Shown here: positions 7,696-15,955 of the stretch, in pieces
Layout: each line of letters begins with the position of its first letter
Numbering within the stretch: position 1 is the first letter of the stretch
From: Candidatus Jacksonbacteria bacterium RIFCSPLOWO2_02_FULL_44_20
Lineage (GTDB): Bacteria > Patescibacteriota > Patescibacteriia > UBA9629
Length of the DNA stretch: 44,098 nucleotides
NCBI GenBank assembly: GCA_001818155.1
Contig: MHJU01000019.1
Span: forward strand, 1 to 44,098
Direction of reading: 5' to 3'
The notes under the pieces: generated by a model
Database searches by the model: none
What the model was told of the DNA's origin: nothing
What the model saw: the letters and a program-made list of their open reading frames with translations, nothing else
Made by a program: the position numbers and the translations under genes

Positions 7696-8521
7696 AAACC
7701 TAAAATTCAAAACTCAAAACTCAAAACTGTTGAAAGTTTTATTTATCGGCGATGTTGTAGGGAAATCTGGCCGCAGGGGCGTAAAAGAGATACTGCCCGC
7801 TCTTCGCAAAGAACGCGGCATTGATTTAGTGATTGCCAATATAGAAAATATAGCCCACGGCAAAGGTATAAGCGAGCCGACCGTGCGCGAGATGATGGGA
7901 GCTGGAGTTGACGCGTTTACATCAGGCAATCACGTTTGGGCTAAAAAAGAAGGGATTTTTCTTCTTGACAATCCAGAGTTTCCAATTCTTCGCCCGGCAA
8001 ATTACCCGCCAGGCGTTCCTGGTCGCGGCATGCTTGAAATGAGCGTAAAGAAACAGCCGGTTGTTATCATAAATCTCATTGGACGGGTATTTATGAAGGA
8101 TGATTTTGACGATCCGTTTCGCGCCTTTGATTCGTTGCTAAAAACTGCGCCGAAAAATGCAATTATTATCGTTGATTTTCACGCCGAAGCAACAAGCGAA
8201 AAGCGCGCATTCGGATTTTATGCCGGAGATCGGGCGCATTTAATTTGCGGCACGCACACGCATGTCGGAACAGCGGATACAGTTATTGTGAACGGACGCG
8301 CAGGATATGTAACCGACGCCGGAATGACAGGAGCCGAGGACAGTATCCTTGGAGTCGCAAAAGATGGTATTATCGCGCAATTCTTGACACAGCTTCACGC
8401 TCGTCATACAATGGTTGACGCTGGGGCGGTTATTTTCAACAGTGTTTTAGCGGAAATAACAGTTGGGAAGTGCGTAAAAATTGAACGATGCGATATGATA
8501 TTAAATAAAGAAAGGGGGTGA
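7685..8521 (+). CDS. ymdB: YmdB-type metallophosphoesterase (2',3'-cyclic nucleotide phosphodiesterase)
   Basis: 278 aa from the ATG at 7685. Metal-binding motifs of the YmdB family are visible: FIGDVVGKSGRRG, ANIENIAHGKGI, TSGNHVWAKKE, IIVDFHAEATSEKRAFG, GTHTHVGTADT. Members hydrolyse 2',3'-cyclic nucleotides and act with RNase Y in RNA turnover. A TTG at 7730 would give the canonical family start MKVLFIGD. If that is used, the 3x TCAAAAC repeat at 7707-7727 lies in the rny-ymdB spacer rather than encoding the odd KFKTQNSKLL extension. The stop TGA sits inside the strong Shine-Dalgarno of the next gene. Confidence 0.9.
   Translation: MQDKNLKFKTQNSKLLKVLFIGDVVGKSGRRGVKEILPALRKERGIDLVIANIENIAHGKGISEPTVREMMGAGVDAFTSGNHVWAKKEGIFLLDNPEFPILRPANYPPGVPGRGMLEMSVKKQPVVIINLIGRVFMKDDFDDPFRAFDSLLKTAPKNAIIIVDFHAEATSEKRAFGFYAGDRAHLICGTHTHVGTADTVIVNGRAGYVTDAGMTGAEDSILGVAKDGIIAQFLTQLHARHTMVDAGAVIFNSVLAEITVGKCVKIERCDMILNKERG
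7707..7727. repeat. Tandem heptamer TCAAAAC x3
   Basis: Three exact copies of TCAAAAC at the 5' end of ymdB. The same heptamer, in reverse complement, occurs four times in tandem inside the murE-like gene at 35147-35180. Confidence 0.85.
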
Positions 8522-8525
8522 TACT

Positions 8526-8801
8526 ATGACAAAAGCAGATTTAGCTCAAAAAGTTGCAGGTGTTTTAGGCACTTCTAAAGTAGATGGGGAAAGAGCCGTG
8601 AACACCGTTGTTGACGAGATTATAAAGGCATTAAAGCGCGGGGAGGAGGTTGCGCTTACAGGATTTGGAACCTTTAGCGTCTCAAAACGAAAACCGCGGA
8701 TGGGCGTTAATCCGCAGAATCCGTCCATAAAGATTCAAATTCCCGCTATGCAGGTGCCAAAGTTTAAGGCAGGCAAGGCATTGAAAGAAGCAGTGAGGTA
8801 A
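8526..8801 (+). CDS. hup: HU-family histone-like DNA-binding protein
   Basis: 91 aa, typical for HU/IHF. MTKADLAQKVAGVLG begins the helical dimerisation part, VALTGFGTFSVSKRKPRMGVNPQNP is the start of the DNA-binding beta arm with the conserved GFGTF and NP, and the C-terminus is KFKAGKALKEAV. It bends and compacts DNA as a dimer. The RBS AAGGGGGTGAT five bases before the ATG is a near-perfect anti-16S match, far stronger than elsewhere in the window, fitting an abundant protein. A Rho-independent terminator follows at 8836. Confidence 0.96.
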   Translation: MTKADLAQKVAGVLGTSKVDGERAVNTVVDEIIKALKRGEEVALTGFGTFSVSKRKPRMGVNPQNPSIKIQIPAMQVPKFKAGKALKEAVR

Positions 8802-8835
8802 AAATAAATATATTTAATTTTACTAAACATCAATA

Positions 8836-8873
8836 AATCCAGCCCAACGATAATTCATCGGGCTGGATTTTGT
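8836..8873 (+). terminator. Rho-independent terminator after hup
   Basis: A perfect 10-bp stem, AATCCAGCCC (8836-8845) with GGGCTGGATT (8860-8869), 14-nt loop, then TTGTT. It closes the clp/rny/ymdB/hup transcription block. Confidence 0.85.
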
Positions 8874-8897
8874 TAAAAAATACCTCGCGGAAAAAAT

Positions 8898-9005
8898 CGC
8901 CTCAAGATATTAGAGGCATTTACCACTCGCCATGACGCAGAGTATTTTGCCAAACTCGTAGACAATAAAACCATTGCCGATGCAGATATCAACAAAATAG
9001 GCTAA
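8898..9005 (+). pseudogene. Remnant: C-terminal end of a type I methylase HsdM
   Basis: An ORF fragment without a start, ending in TAA at 9003-9005. It reads ...KILEAFTTRHDAEYFA, then KLVDNKTIADADINKIG. This matches the pattern of the last ~35 residues before the conserved YNLSVSSYV tail of type IC-like HsdM (R-x-D-x-x-x-F-A-x-L-V-D-N-x-x-I-A). The tail itself is lost at the stop. The rest of hsdM is absent: the hup terminator lies immediately upstream. Together with the hsdR head at 10353 it marks a decayed type I R-M locus. Confidence 0.55.
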
Positions 9006-9030
9006 AAGTCGATGTTTCCCGTCTTTATTC

Positions 9031-9068
9031 CCTGTAGGGCGTATATTGACACAAACACGCTCTACAGG
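9031..9068. promoter_or_regulatory. Probable operator of the GHKL-STAS pair
   Basis: Inverted repeat CCTGTAGGGCGT (9031-9042) and ACGCTCTACAGG (9057-9068), 11 of 12 complementary, spacer 14 bp. The arms flank the -35 hexamer, and the right arm fills the -35/-10 spacer, an ideal position for a dimeric repressor. Confidence 0.5.
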
Positions 9069-9074
9069 TAAACT
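9046..9074 (+). promoter_or_regulatory. Strong sigma70-type promoter, leaderless transcript
   Basis: Consensus -35 TTGACA (9046-9051), 17-bp spacer, -10 TAAACT (9069-9074). The expected transcription start coincides with the ATG at 9081, so the mRNA should be leaderless. Confidence 0.7.
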
Positions 9075-9080
9075 AGCAAT

Positions 9081-10052
9081 ATGAAAGCGACATTATCAAA
9101 TTCAGATTACTTACGCAATTTTGACCGTTTTATTAGCAGTCTGGATTTTTCTGATCATGAGCATCTTTATATTTATTCTCATCCAAAGTGGATCAATGTA
9201 CATCCGGCTGTTTTAGCTTTAATTGTAGCAATGGCAATGCGGGCAGGTAAACAGAATGTTATGTTTGAAAATATCACAGCAACTTCCGGTTCATATCTTG
9301 ATCGTATGGGGCTTTTTGAATTCACACATCAAAAGTCGCCATATACTATTAACAAGAAAGAAGAATCGGGAAGATTTATACCCATCACGATTATCAAAAA
9401 TTCTACCGAGCAGTCAAAATTTATTACAGACATGATTCCTCTTTTGCATTTACCTGCTAATAAAACGGATGCTATTAAATATACGATCGGGGAACTGCTT
9501 CGTAATGTATTGGAACACTCAGGAAGTACGGATGGAGCTATTGTCGCGGCTCAATACTATAAAAAATCAAACACAATTCGTATTGGTATTTGTGATGGTG
9601 GTATCGGTATTAAAAAGAGTCTGCAACACTATTGGGCTTCCCGGTCAAAGACAGATATAGAAGCAATCAAATGGGCAATGGTTCCCGGTATTTCTGGAAC
9701 AACGCGAAAAGAAGGCGGAACGGAAGATAATGCTGGTGCCGGATTATTTTTCATTAAATCTATTGCGCAAGTAGCACGTAACTATTTCATGATTTACAGT
9801 GGATCCGGTATTTACAAACTGCTACTTCACGATAAGAGAATAGAGAAACCACGGCTCCATCCCGATCCGGATGATGATCGTCATTCCGAACGCGACGACG
9901 CCCCTTATTTTCAAGGGACACTGGTGGCAATAGATTTATCCCTTGAAAACAAATCTGAATTTACGCACCTTCTCTCTGCGATACGAGAAGTTTACGGCAA
10001 GGCGGTTAGAGATCGTAAACGAAAGAAATATAAAGAACCAAAATTTATATGA
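9081..10052 (+). CDS. GHKL-type ATPase (histidine kinase/anti-sigma-like)
   Basis: 323 aa. The GHKL (Bergerat) ATPase fold is recognisable: N-box IGELLRNVLEHS (about residue 137), G1 box ICDGGIGI (about 173), G2 box EDNAGAGLFFIKSIA (about 219). No His phosphoacceptor domain or transmembrane segment is present. The N-terminal ~110 residues are unassigned, with a hydrophobic AVLALIVAMAM stretch. The last codons overlap the STAS-like gene by 4 bp (ATGA). Pairing of a GHKL ATPase with a STAS-like protein recalls anti-sigma/anti-anti-sigma switches. Its place between hsdM and hsdR remnants suggests a defence-island accessory. Exact function unknown. Confidence 0.8.
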   Translation: MKATLSNSDYLRNFDRFISSLDFSDHEHLYIYSHPKWINVHPAVLALIVAMAMRAGKQNVMFENITATSGSYLDRMGLFEFTHQKSPYTINKKEESGRFIPITIIKNSTEQSKFITDMIPLLHLPANKTDAIKYTIGELLRNVLEHSGSTDGAIVAAQYYKKSNTIRIGICDGGIGIKKSLQHYWASRSKTDIEAIKWAMVPGISGTTRKEGGTEDNAGAGLFFIKSIAQVARNYFMIYSGSGIYKLLLHDKRIEKPRLHPDPDDDRHSERDDAPYFQGTLVAIDLSLENKSEFTHLLSAIREVYGKAVRDRKRKKYKEPKFI

Positions 10053-10363
10053 GAATACTAATCAAGATTAAAGATCTTGCCGGTGATTTTGCAGAAAATA
10101 AAGATGTAGCAAAAGACTTACGGATCACCAAGATTATGCCGACCTTAGCAGATGGTAAAGAGGTTGTATTAGATTTTTCTGGAGTCAGCGGTACAACTCA
10201 ATCATTTATCCATGCATTGATTTCTGAACCAATTCGGCAGTTTCGTGATGTGGCCTTAGAAAAGATGCACCATAAAAATTGCTCTGATGTTGTAAAGGAA
10301 GTTATTAAAACTGTGTATGAATATATGCAGGAAAGTCTTGATTCGGAAAATTATGAAGAATAA
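10049..10363 (+). CDS. STAS-like DUF4325 domain protein
   Basis: 104 aa. The central segment KEVVLDFSGVSGTTQSFIHALISEPIRQF matches the STAS-like DUF4325 pattern (V-x-L-D-F-x-G-V...S-F). The start overlaps the GHKL gene by 4 bp, so the two are translationally coupled and likely form a switch. The C-terminus (VVKEVIKTVYEYMQESLD) is helical and acidic. The role is inferred only from the pairing; DUF4325 proteins are commonly seen beside GHKL ATPases. Confidence 0.75.
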   Translation: MRILIKIKDLAGDFAENKDVAKDLRITKIMPTLADGKEVVLDFSGVSGTTQSFIHALISEPIRQFRDVALEKMHHKNCSDVVKEVIKTVYEYMQESLDSENYEE

Positions 10364-10520
10364 CAGTAATAAATACAATCTGGTTGCGCAGAGTCCACAA
10401 AGCACACTTGAACGTGCGTTCATTGAGCAGTTAGGCGCGCAGGCGTATGAGTATTTACATATCACATCTGAAACCGAGAGGTGTTTTCTCCGCTCCGCTC
10501 CGAAAACGATTTATTTATAA
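10353..10520 (+). pseudogene. Remnant: N-terminal end of a type I restriction subunit HsdR
   Basis: A 55-codon ORF overlapping the end of the STAS-like gene. It reads YNLVAQSPQSTLERAFIEQL then GAQAYEYLHITSETE, the characteristic head of type IC-like HsdR proteins (Y-N-x-V-A-Q-x-P-x-S-T ... L-E-x-A-F-I-x-x-L-x-x-Q-x-Y-E-Y-L). About 20 residues normally between ST and LE are missing, so there is an internal deletion. After residue ~43 the match ends and the ORF runs out at TAA 10518-10520. It may still be translated as a small peptide. Confidence 0.6.
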
Positions 10521-10532
10521 GGGGAAAACGGA

Positions 10533-10538
10533 TATAAT
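10533..10538 (+). promoter_or_regulatory. Possible -10 element of hsdR
   Basis: A consensus TATAAT 28 bp before the hsdR ATG, with only a weak -35 candidate (TTTATT, 17 bp upstream). Predicted leader about 20 nt. Confidence 0.3.
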
Positions 10539-10565
10539 AAAACTGTTTAACTTGGATATAAAACT

Positions 10566-12944
10566 ATGGCAAAAATTAACGAAGCAACGGATACAGATTT
10601 AAAAATCATAGAAGAACTAAAAAAACTCAGCTGGAAAGTCGGAGATACTTTGTTGTATCAACAAGAATACGCATTAACCCCAGAGCAACAAAAATTATTT
10701 GAAGGGAAGAAAAGTGTTAAACCAGATATTACACTTTTAGATTTAAATCATAATATAGTCGCAATCTTTGAGAATAAATTTGAAGATGAGAAAAAGGCAC
10801 TTACAAAACTTCGCACACTTTACGCAGGGGTTTTGAAACCGCGCTTTTTGTATACTTGTTCACCAGAAAGAATCCTTTTTTATGATACCGAGTGGAAAGG
10901 TCTTGAGGCTGGCGAATTTCGTCAAGTCAACAGTTTGATGTCGCTTGAAGAAATGCAACTCAAAATAGAACAGGCAAGAAAAATAAATCTTGATCGAGAA
11001 ATAACGATTGATAAGGGTATTGCAGGAGGAATTAACCCAAGCTGCGGCAAAGAAACCTACTATCAAGCCGAATGTATTCAAGCGCTTATTCAAAAATACA
11101 AAGAAGGCAAACAAAAAATGCTTGTGCATATGGCGACTGGGCTGGGTAAAACCAGAACAATGGTCGCTTTTACTAAAGCACTTTTGGAATACAACATGGC
11201 AAAGCGAGTTTTATTTGTAGTTGATCGCGTTATGCTTGCCGAGCAAGCTATCAATGACGGATTTTCGCTCATCAGTAAAGAATATTCAGCCGTTCGTATT
11301 ACTTCCGGTAATTACAAACAATACAAAAACGCGCAAATTCATGTTGTGGTTATTGATACGCTAGAGAATATTTATCAAAATATTCCAAGCACTTTTTACG
11401 ACTTAATTATTGTTGATGAATGTCATCGCTCAATCAATATCAACCGCAAACTTATTTTTGATCATTTCCTATGTCCGCGCGTTGGATTGACTGCTACCCC
11501 AAGAACAGCAGTCGCCAAGAATAGTGCAACAATTCCTGACGAAGATTTGGCAATTTTAGATACATACAAATTATTTGGCTGTGAAACTGGCGAGCCGGAT
11601 TATCAATTCGACCTTACTCGCGGTATTGACGAAGGATTTTTAGCTCCTTATTCGGTGCTATCCATTGAAACCGAGTTAATCAAAACCGCTAAAGAAATCG
11701 GTGTAGAATTTGACCATTATATCGACCCGGAAACCGAGGAAGTGGTAAATCTTGAAAGCTCAAAAAAAATAAAACTGGAACAGTTAAACCGTAAATTTAT
11801 TGCATGGAATAACTGCTTAAGAATTGCCGAAGAACTGAAAGCCAATACGGAATATGGCGAAAAAGTAATTTTGTTTGGCGTAAGTCAAGCGCACGCCGTT
11901 CAATTGGTTAAAGCCATAAATCAGGTCTTTAAAACAAGCGAGGACGAATTATCGCCTCGTTATGCAGAAGCAATTATTTCAGAAAACGACGAGCTTAACG
12001 CCATATTTAAGAAATGGTTCAAAGATCAAAATCACAAGCCTTTTGTTGCGGTGTCAGTAGATATTATGAGTACCGGCGTTGACATTCCTTGTGTCCGCTA
12101 TATTGCTTTTGCCAATCTTACAAAATCGGTCGGCAAATATATTCAAATGCTCGGGCGTGGAACTCGCCTTGATCCTAAAACCGGAAAATTCAGTTTTAAG
12201 GTTTTGGATTTCGTCGGTCTGTGCCAAAAAATGGAAGATAATGGCAAGGGCACGGCTAAAGAAAATAAGAAAATTATTTCAATGGCTGGTGGCACAACAA
12301 GTCAAGGTACTGGTTCAGGCACACATGGCACAGGTCATTCCGGAATAATTGATAATCCGGATCCGGCACATTTAATACAGCGTGTTTATTTACACGGCGA
12401 TAGCATAAAAGTAATAGACAATATTCCTATTGAGAAAGCCAAAGAAATTTTTGAGGAAGAAATAAATACAAATGCTACGCCGGAAATAGTTGAAATAAAA
12501 GAGAAAGTAAAAGCAGATGCAAATTACGAACCAAGTGAGCAAGAAATTGATGAAATAAAAGTTTGGTCCAAAAATCCAAATGTCTATCTTGACGAGGGGC
12601 AATTGCAAAAGGCGTATGACTTTGAACAAGGTTCGATTTGGGATTTCTTTTTACACGCGCTCAAAATCAAAAAAATTCCAACCCCCAAAGAACGAGTCGA
12701 GAAAGGTTTTGATTCTTATGTTCAAACATACAATTTTAACGACAAACAAATTCAGATTTTGCGCGATATGAAAGATATTGTTTCGGCAAATATTGCTGAG
12801 AAAAAGAGGATTTCACCGCAAGATGTGTTTAATAATCCGGTATTTGTAAGAATTATCGGTGCGGATTATCAGGAGGTAAATCAAACTTTTGATAACCGTT
12901 TCCCTCAAGTTTTTGAGGAATTACAATCAACATTTAAGGTATAA
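10566..12944 (+). CDS. hsdR: Type I restriction enzyme R subunit (nuclease and translocase)
   Basis: 792 aa, compact like EcoAI-type (IB) R subunits. The N-terminal nuclease region shows KPDITLLDLNHNIVAIFENK, a PD-(D/E)xK-type D...E-x-K. The SF2 helicase motor follows: MATGLGKT (motif I, residues 189-196), VDECHRS (motif II, about 283), LTATP (motif III), a second RecA lobe with STGVDIP, and motif VI QMLGRGTR. It cleaves DNA after ATP-driven translocation when its target is unmethylated. A Gly/Thr-rich linker (GGTTSQGTGSGTHGTGHSG) precedes the C-terminal part. Four bases separate it from hsdM-S. The system is complete in the window and distinct from the decayed type IC-like remnants upstream. 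Confidence 0.95.
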   Translation: MAKINEATDTDLKIIEELKKLSWKVGDTLLYQQEYALTPEQQKLFEGKKSVKPDITLLDLNHNIVAIFENKFEDEKKALTKLRTLYAGVLKPRFLYTCSPERILFYDTEWKGLEAGEFRQVNSLMSLEEMQLKIEQARKINLDREITIDKGIAGGINPSCGKETYYQAECIQALIQKYKEGKQKMLVHMATGLGKTRTMVAFTKALLEYNMAKRVLFVVDRVMLAEQAINDGFSLISKEYSAVRITSGNYKQYKNAQIHVVVIDTLENIYQNIPSTFYDLIIVDECHRSININRKLIFDHFLCPRVGLTATPRTAVAKNSATIPDEDLAILDTYKLFGCETGEPDYQFDLTRGIDEGFLAPYSVLSIETELIKTAKEIGVEFDHYIDPETEEVVNLESSKKIKLEQLNRKFIAWNNCLRIAEELKANTEYGEKVILFGVSQAHAVQLVKAINQVFKTSEDELSPRYAEAIISENDELNAIFKKWFKDQNHKPFVAVSVDIMSTGVDIPCVRYIAFANLTKSVGKYIQMLGRGTRLDPKTGKFSFKVLDFVGLCQKMEDNGKGTAKENKKIISMAGGTTSQGTGSGTHGTGHSGIIDNPDPAHLIQRVYLHGDSIKVIDNIPIEKAKEIFEEEINTNATPEIVEIKEKVKADANYEPSEQEIDEIKVWSKNPNVYLDEGQLQKAYDFEQGSIWDFFLHALKIKKIPTPKERVEKGFDSYVQTYNFNDKQIQILRDMKDIVSANIAEKKRISPQDVFNNPVFVRIIGADYQEVNQTFDNRFPQVFEELQSTFKV

Positions 12945-12947
12945 ACT

Positions 12948-15938
12948 ATGGGAAGATCAACAACACATTACGCGGACAGCGAAACAAATAATATCCTAAA
13001 AAGGCTTCATAATAAGCTCCGCCCTGCTGGTACGCCAGTTGAAAGAGTGGAATATATTATCGAGCTTCTTTTGCTTCGCATTTTTGAGGCCAAGCTTAAA
13101 CAAGAGGAATCATTTAAACCGCTTCGCAATCTTTTTTCCGGTGAAAATTATCGTCTGCTTTTTTCTCATTTGCTTTCTCTAAACGGCGAACAAATTTTGT
13201 CAGAGCTCAATAAAAACATTTTTCCTTTTTATTCCACGATTCTTTCCAAAGCGCGCACGGTGGTAAGCGGTAATCTTCCACAAAAAATGCAAGACCAACT
13301 GGTTTTAATGGAAGAAGTTTTTGCCAATTCCAACTTTACCAACAATGTCAAAGGCGGAGTGATTGCCGAAGTGATCGGCATGGTGAACGAAATTGACGAA
13401 AAATATATTTTAAAAACAGATTTACTAGGAGATGCAATAGAATCGGCTCTTTCTGAAACAGGCGGAACCAAAGATTTAGGACTTTACCGAACACCTGATC
13501 ATATCCGTCAAATGATGGTAGAAATGGTTGATCCGGATTTTACCGATACTATTTTTGATCCGGCTTGCGGTACCGCCGGTTTTCTCTTTGACGCTTACGA
13601 TTATGTGATAGAAAAAGCGCGTCAAACACGCCAGTTTCCAGCCGAGAATATCGCCAACATGTTTTATCGCACCGGAATCTGTGGAATTGAATATCAAGGC
13701 AGAATCCGCAAAATGGCGGCGGTAAATATGTATATTCGCGGACTAAATCCGCACAATATCGACCAAGGCGACAGCCTCAAGATGTATGACCCATCGCGCG
13801 ATGGAGGAAGTAAAAGCGTAGTGATTGCCAATCCGCCTTTTGGAGCTGAACGAGATCAGCCGGCATATCCAAATGTTTGGGAGGAATACTCTAAAGAAAC
13901 CGAAACTACCATTTTGTTTGTAAAATTGATGTTTGATTTGCTCAAAGACAAAGGACGATGTGCCGTTGTTGTTTCCGAAGGCTTTTTGACTTGGGGGCAA
14001 AACAGCGCCTGTGCACTTCGTAAAACGCTCTTGAATGAAGCCAATTTACGAGCGGTTATTTCACTTCCTCAAGGCGTGTTTGTGAGCAAAAGCGGTCAAG
14101 GCGCCAAAACCTCAATTTTTTATTTTGAAAAAGGTCAGCCAACTGATTTTGTCTGGTATTACAAAATAGAAAATGACGGCTTCTCAATTGGAACTAACAG
14201 AAAACTGATTGAAGGCAATCAAATTCCAGAGCTTTTGAAATTATTTAAAGAAGTAAAACAAGGCAAAAAACTACACGACACCAAACACAGCTTTTGCGTA
14301 TCCAAAGAGCAAATTGAAACGCTAGATCCAAGAATTGCCAAGAGAATTAAAAAAGACGTAAGCGAAAAGACCAAAGAGAAAAATGCCAAAAAGCGCGAAA
14401 AACTGGTGGCGGATCTAGATAAGAAATTGGAAAGCAAAAAAATCAGCAAGGAAATGTATGACGAGAAATTGTGGCAATTTGATAATATCATTGACGGACA
14501 AATTGACAATGAAGTCGCCAAGGCGATTGAAAAAGCGCATAGTTATCATTTTAACCTGCAAAATTACCGCAGTAGCTTGTCTGATGAACAGATAAAAGAT
14601 TGGCAAGAAACCTTAAAAGGCGTGGAAATAAAAAACGGCTCCAAGATTGATAAACACTATCAAGAATTGCAAAAAGCTGACCCAAAAACCGCTTTGCAAA
14701 TACTCGCTTCGTTTGACGCGCAAAACGCTCTACAAATGGATATTGCGCGGGAGTATTTGAGCAAGCTGGATAAAAAGATTTTAGAGGGTGATAATAAACT
14801 TGCCAAACTTTTTGAGATTTTGAAAGAAACAAAAGTTTTTTCATTCGTTCCCCTTTCTGAAATTATTACTGAGTATAAGTTGCCAATAACCATTGAAGAT
14901 GAAACTCAATATAAACAAGTATCCGTAAGACTTTATGGAAATGGAGTGTCTTTAAGAGAAATTCAAAAAGGTACAGAAATTCTTACAAAAAAACAATTTT
15001 TAGTAAAAAGCGGAACTTTAATTTACGGAACTCAGAATTTAGCAAGAGGAGCTATTGGAGTTTTGCCAGCGGAATGTGATGGCGCGGTTATTACTCAAAA
15101 TATGAGAGTGTTTGAAACAAGCGATTTCGTAAATCAAAAATACTTAGAGTATATTTTACAATCAAAACGCTTTGTTTCTATTGTTGAAGAATTAGAGCAT
15201 GGTGCGGCTAGGGCTTATATTTATCCTGAAAGTTTTTTGCCAATCCAAATCCCACTCCCACCACTTGAAGTCCAAAACGAAATCGTGGAAAAAATCGAAA
15301 AGCAAAAGCAGATTATTGAGGGGGCTGAGAGGATTGAAACTTTCTCAACAATTGCTAAAAGTGTTTTTGTTGGTGAAAAAACCTACCTGAAAGAAATAGC
15401 AAGCATTCAAAGAGGAAAATTTTCAATTCGTCCCAGAAATGACCCAAGTTATTACAACGGGAAATTTCCGTTTATTCAGATAAATGATATTCCTAGAAGC
15501 TTTGAAAAGATAATAAAAAGTTATTCTCAAACCTTAAATGAAAAAGGAATTACTGTTAGTAAAAAGTTTGAAAAAGGAACATTGGTGATGAGTATTGCGT
15601 CATCTATTGGAGAAGTTGGCATTTTAGATTTTGACTCATATTTTCCTGATAGCATTGTTGGGATTCGAGCAAATGAAAAAACTACAAATGATTATTTATT
15701 TTGGTATTTTAGAGCATTCCAAAATGAGGTTGATGCATTATCTTCTATTGCAACACAAAAAAATATCAATGTTGAAAAATTAAATGAATTTCAGGTAATT
15801 CTTCCCCCTCTCAAAACCCAACGCCAAATCGTGGAAAAACTGGACAAGCAAATGCAAGCGTTAGAAGGCGTGCAACTGCTCAAATCAGAAGCACAAAAAC
15901 GAATTGAAGAAATTTTGGCGGGATTATGGGGAGAATAA
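12948..15938 (+). CDS. hsdMS: Fused type I modification-specificity protein (HsdM-HsdS)
   Basis: 996 aa, a natural fusion. HsdM part: N-terminal helical domain, GLYRTPDHIRQMM, SAM-binding DPACGTAGF (about residue 204), catalytic NPPF (295-298). A highly charged lysine/glutamate-rich coiled region at about 460-530 follows. The specificity part (from about residue 630) has two target-recognition domains, each ending in a conserved helix segment: IPLPPLEVQNEIVEKIEKQK near 770 and ILPPLKTQRQIVEKLDKQM near 960. The TRDs read the two halves of the bipartite target and the M domain makes N6-methyladenine. No separate hsdS exists, so the complex stoichiometry should differ from M2S1R2. Start chosen by the four-base gap after hsdR. 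Confidence 0.93.
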   Translation: MGRSTTHYADSETNNILKRLHNKLRPAGTPVERVEYIIELLLLRIFEAKLKQEESFKPLRNLFSGENYRLLFSHLLSLNGEQILSELNKNIFPFYSTILSKARTVVSGNLPQKMQDQLVLMEEVFANSNFTNNVKGGVIAEVIGMVNEIDEKYILKTDLLGDAIESALSETGGTKDLGLYRTPDHIRQMMVEMVDPDFTDTIFDPACGTAGFLFDAYDYVIEKARQTRQFPAENIANMFYRTGICGIEYQGRIRKMAAVNMYIRGLNPHNIDQGDSLKMYDPSRDGGSKSVVIANPPFGAERDQPAYPNVWEEYSKETETTILFVKLMFDLLKDKGRCAVVVSEGFLTWGQNSACALRKTLLNEANLRAVISLPQGVFVSKSGQGAKTSIFYFEKGQPTDFVWYYKIENDGFSIGTNRKLIEGNQIPELLKLFKEVKQGKKLHDTKHSFCVSKEQIETLDPRIAKRIKKDVSEKTKEKNAKKREKLVADLDKKLESKKISKEMYDEKLWQFDNIIDGQIDNEVAKAIEKAHSYHFNLQNYRSSLSDEQIKDWQETLKGVEIKNGSKIDKHYQELQKADPKTALQILASFDAQNALQMDIAREYLSKLDKKILEGDNKLAKLFEILKETKVFSFVPLSEIITEYKLPITIEDETQYKQVSVRLYGNGVSLREIQKGTEILTKKQFLVKSGTLIYGTQNLARGAIGVLPAECDGAVITQNMRVFETSDFVNQKYLEYILQSKRFVSIVEELEHGAARAYIYPESFLPIQIPLPPLEVQNEIVEKIEKQKQIIEGAERIETFSTIAKSVFVGEKTYLKEIASIQRGKFSIRPRNDPSYYNGKFPFIQINDIPRSFEKIIKSYSQTLNEKGITVSKKFEKGTLVMSIASSIGEVGILDFDSYFPDSIVGIRANEKTTNDYLFWYFRAFQNEVDALSSIATQKNINVEKLNEFQVILPPLKTQRQIVEKLDKQMQALEGVQLLKSEAQKRIEEILAGLWGE

Positions 15939-15955
15939 TTTTGTTTACTAGTCTT

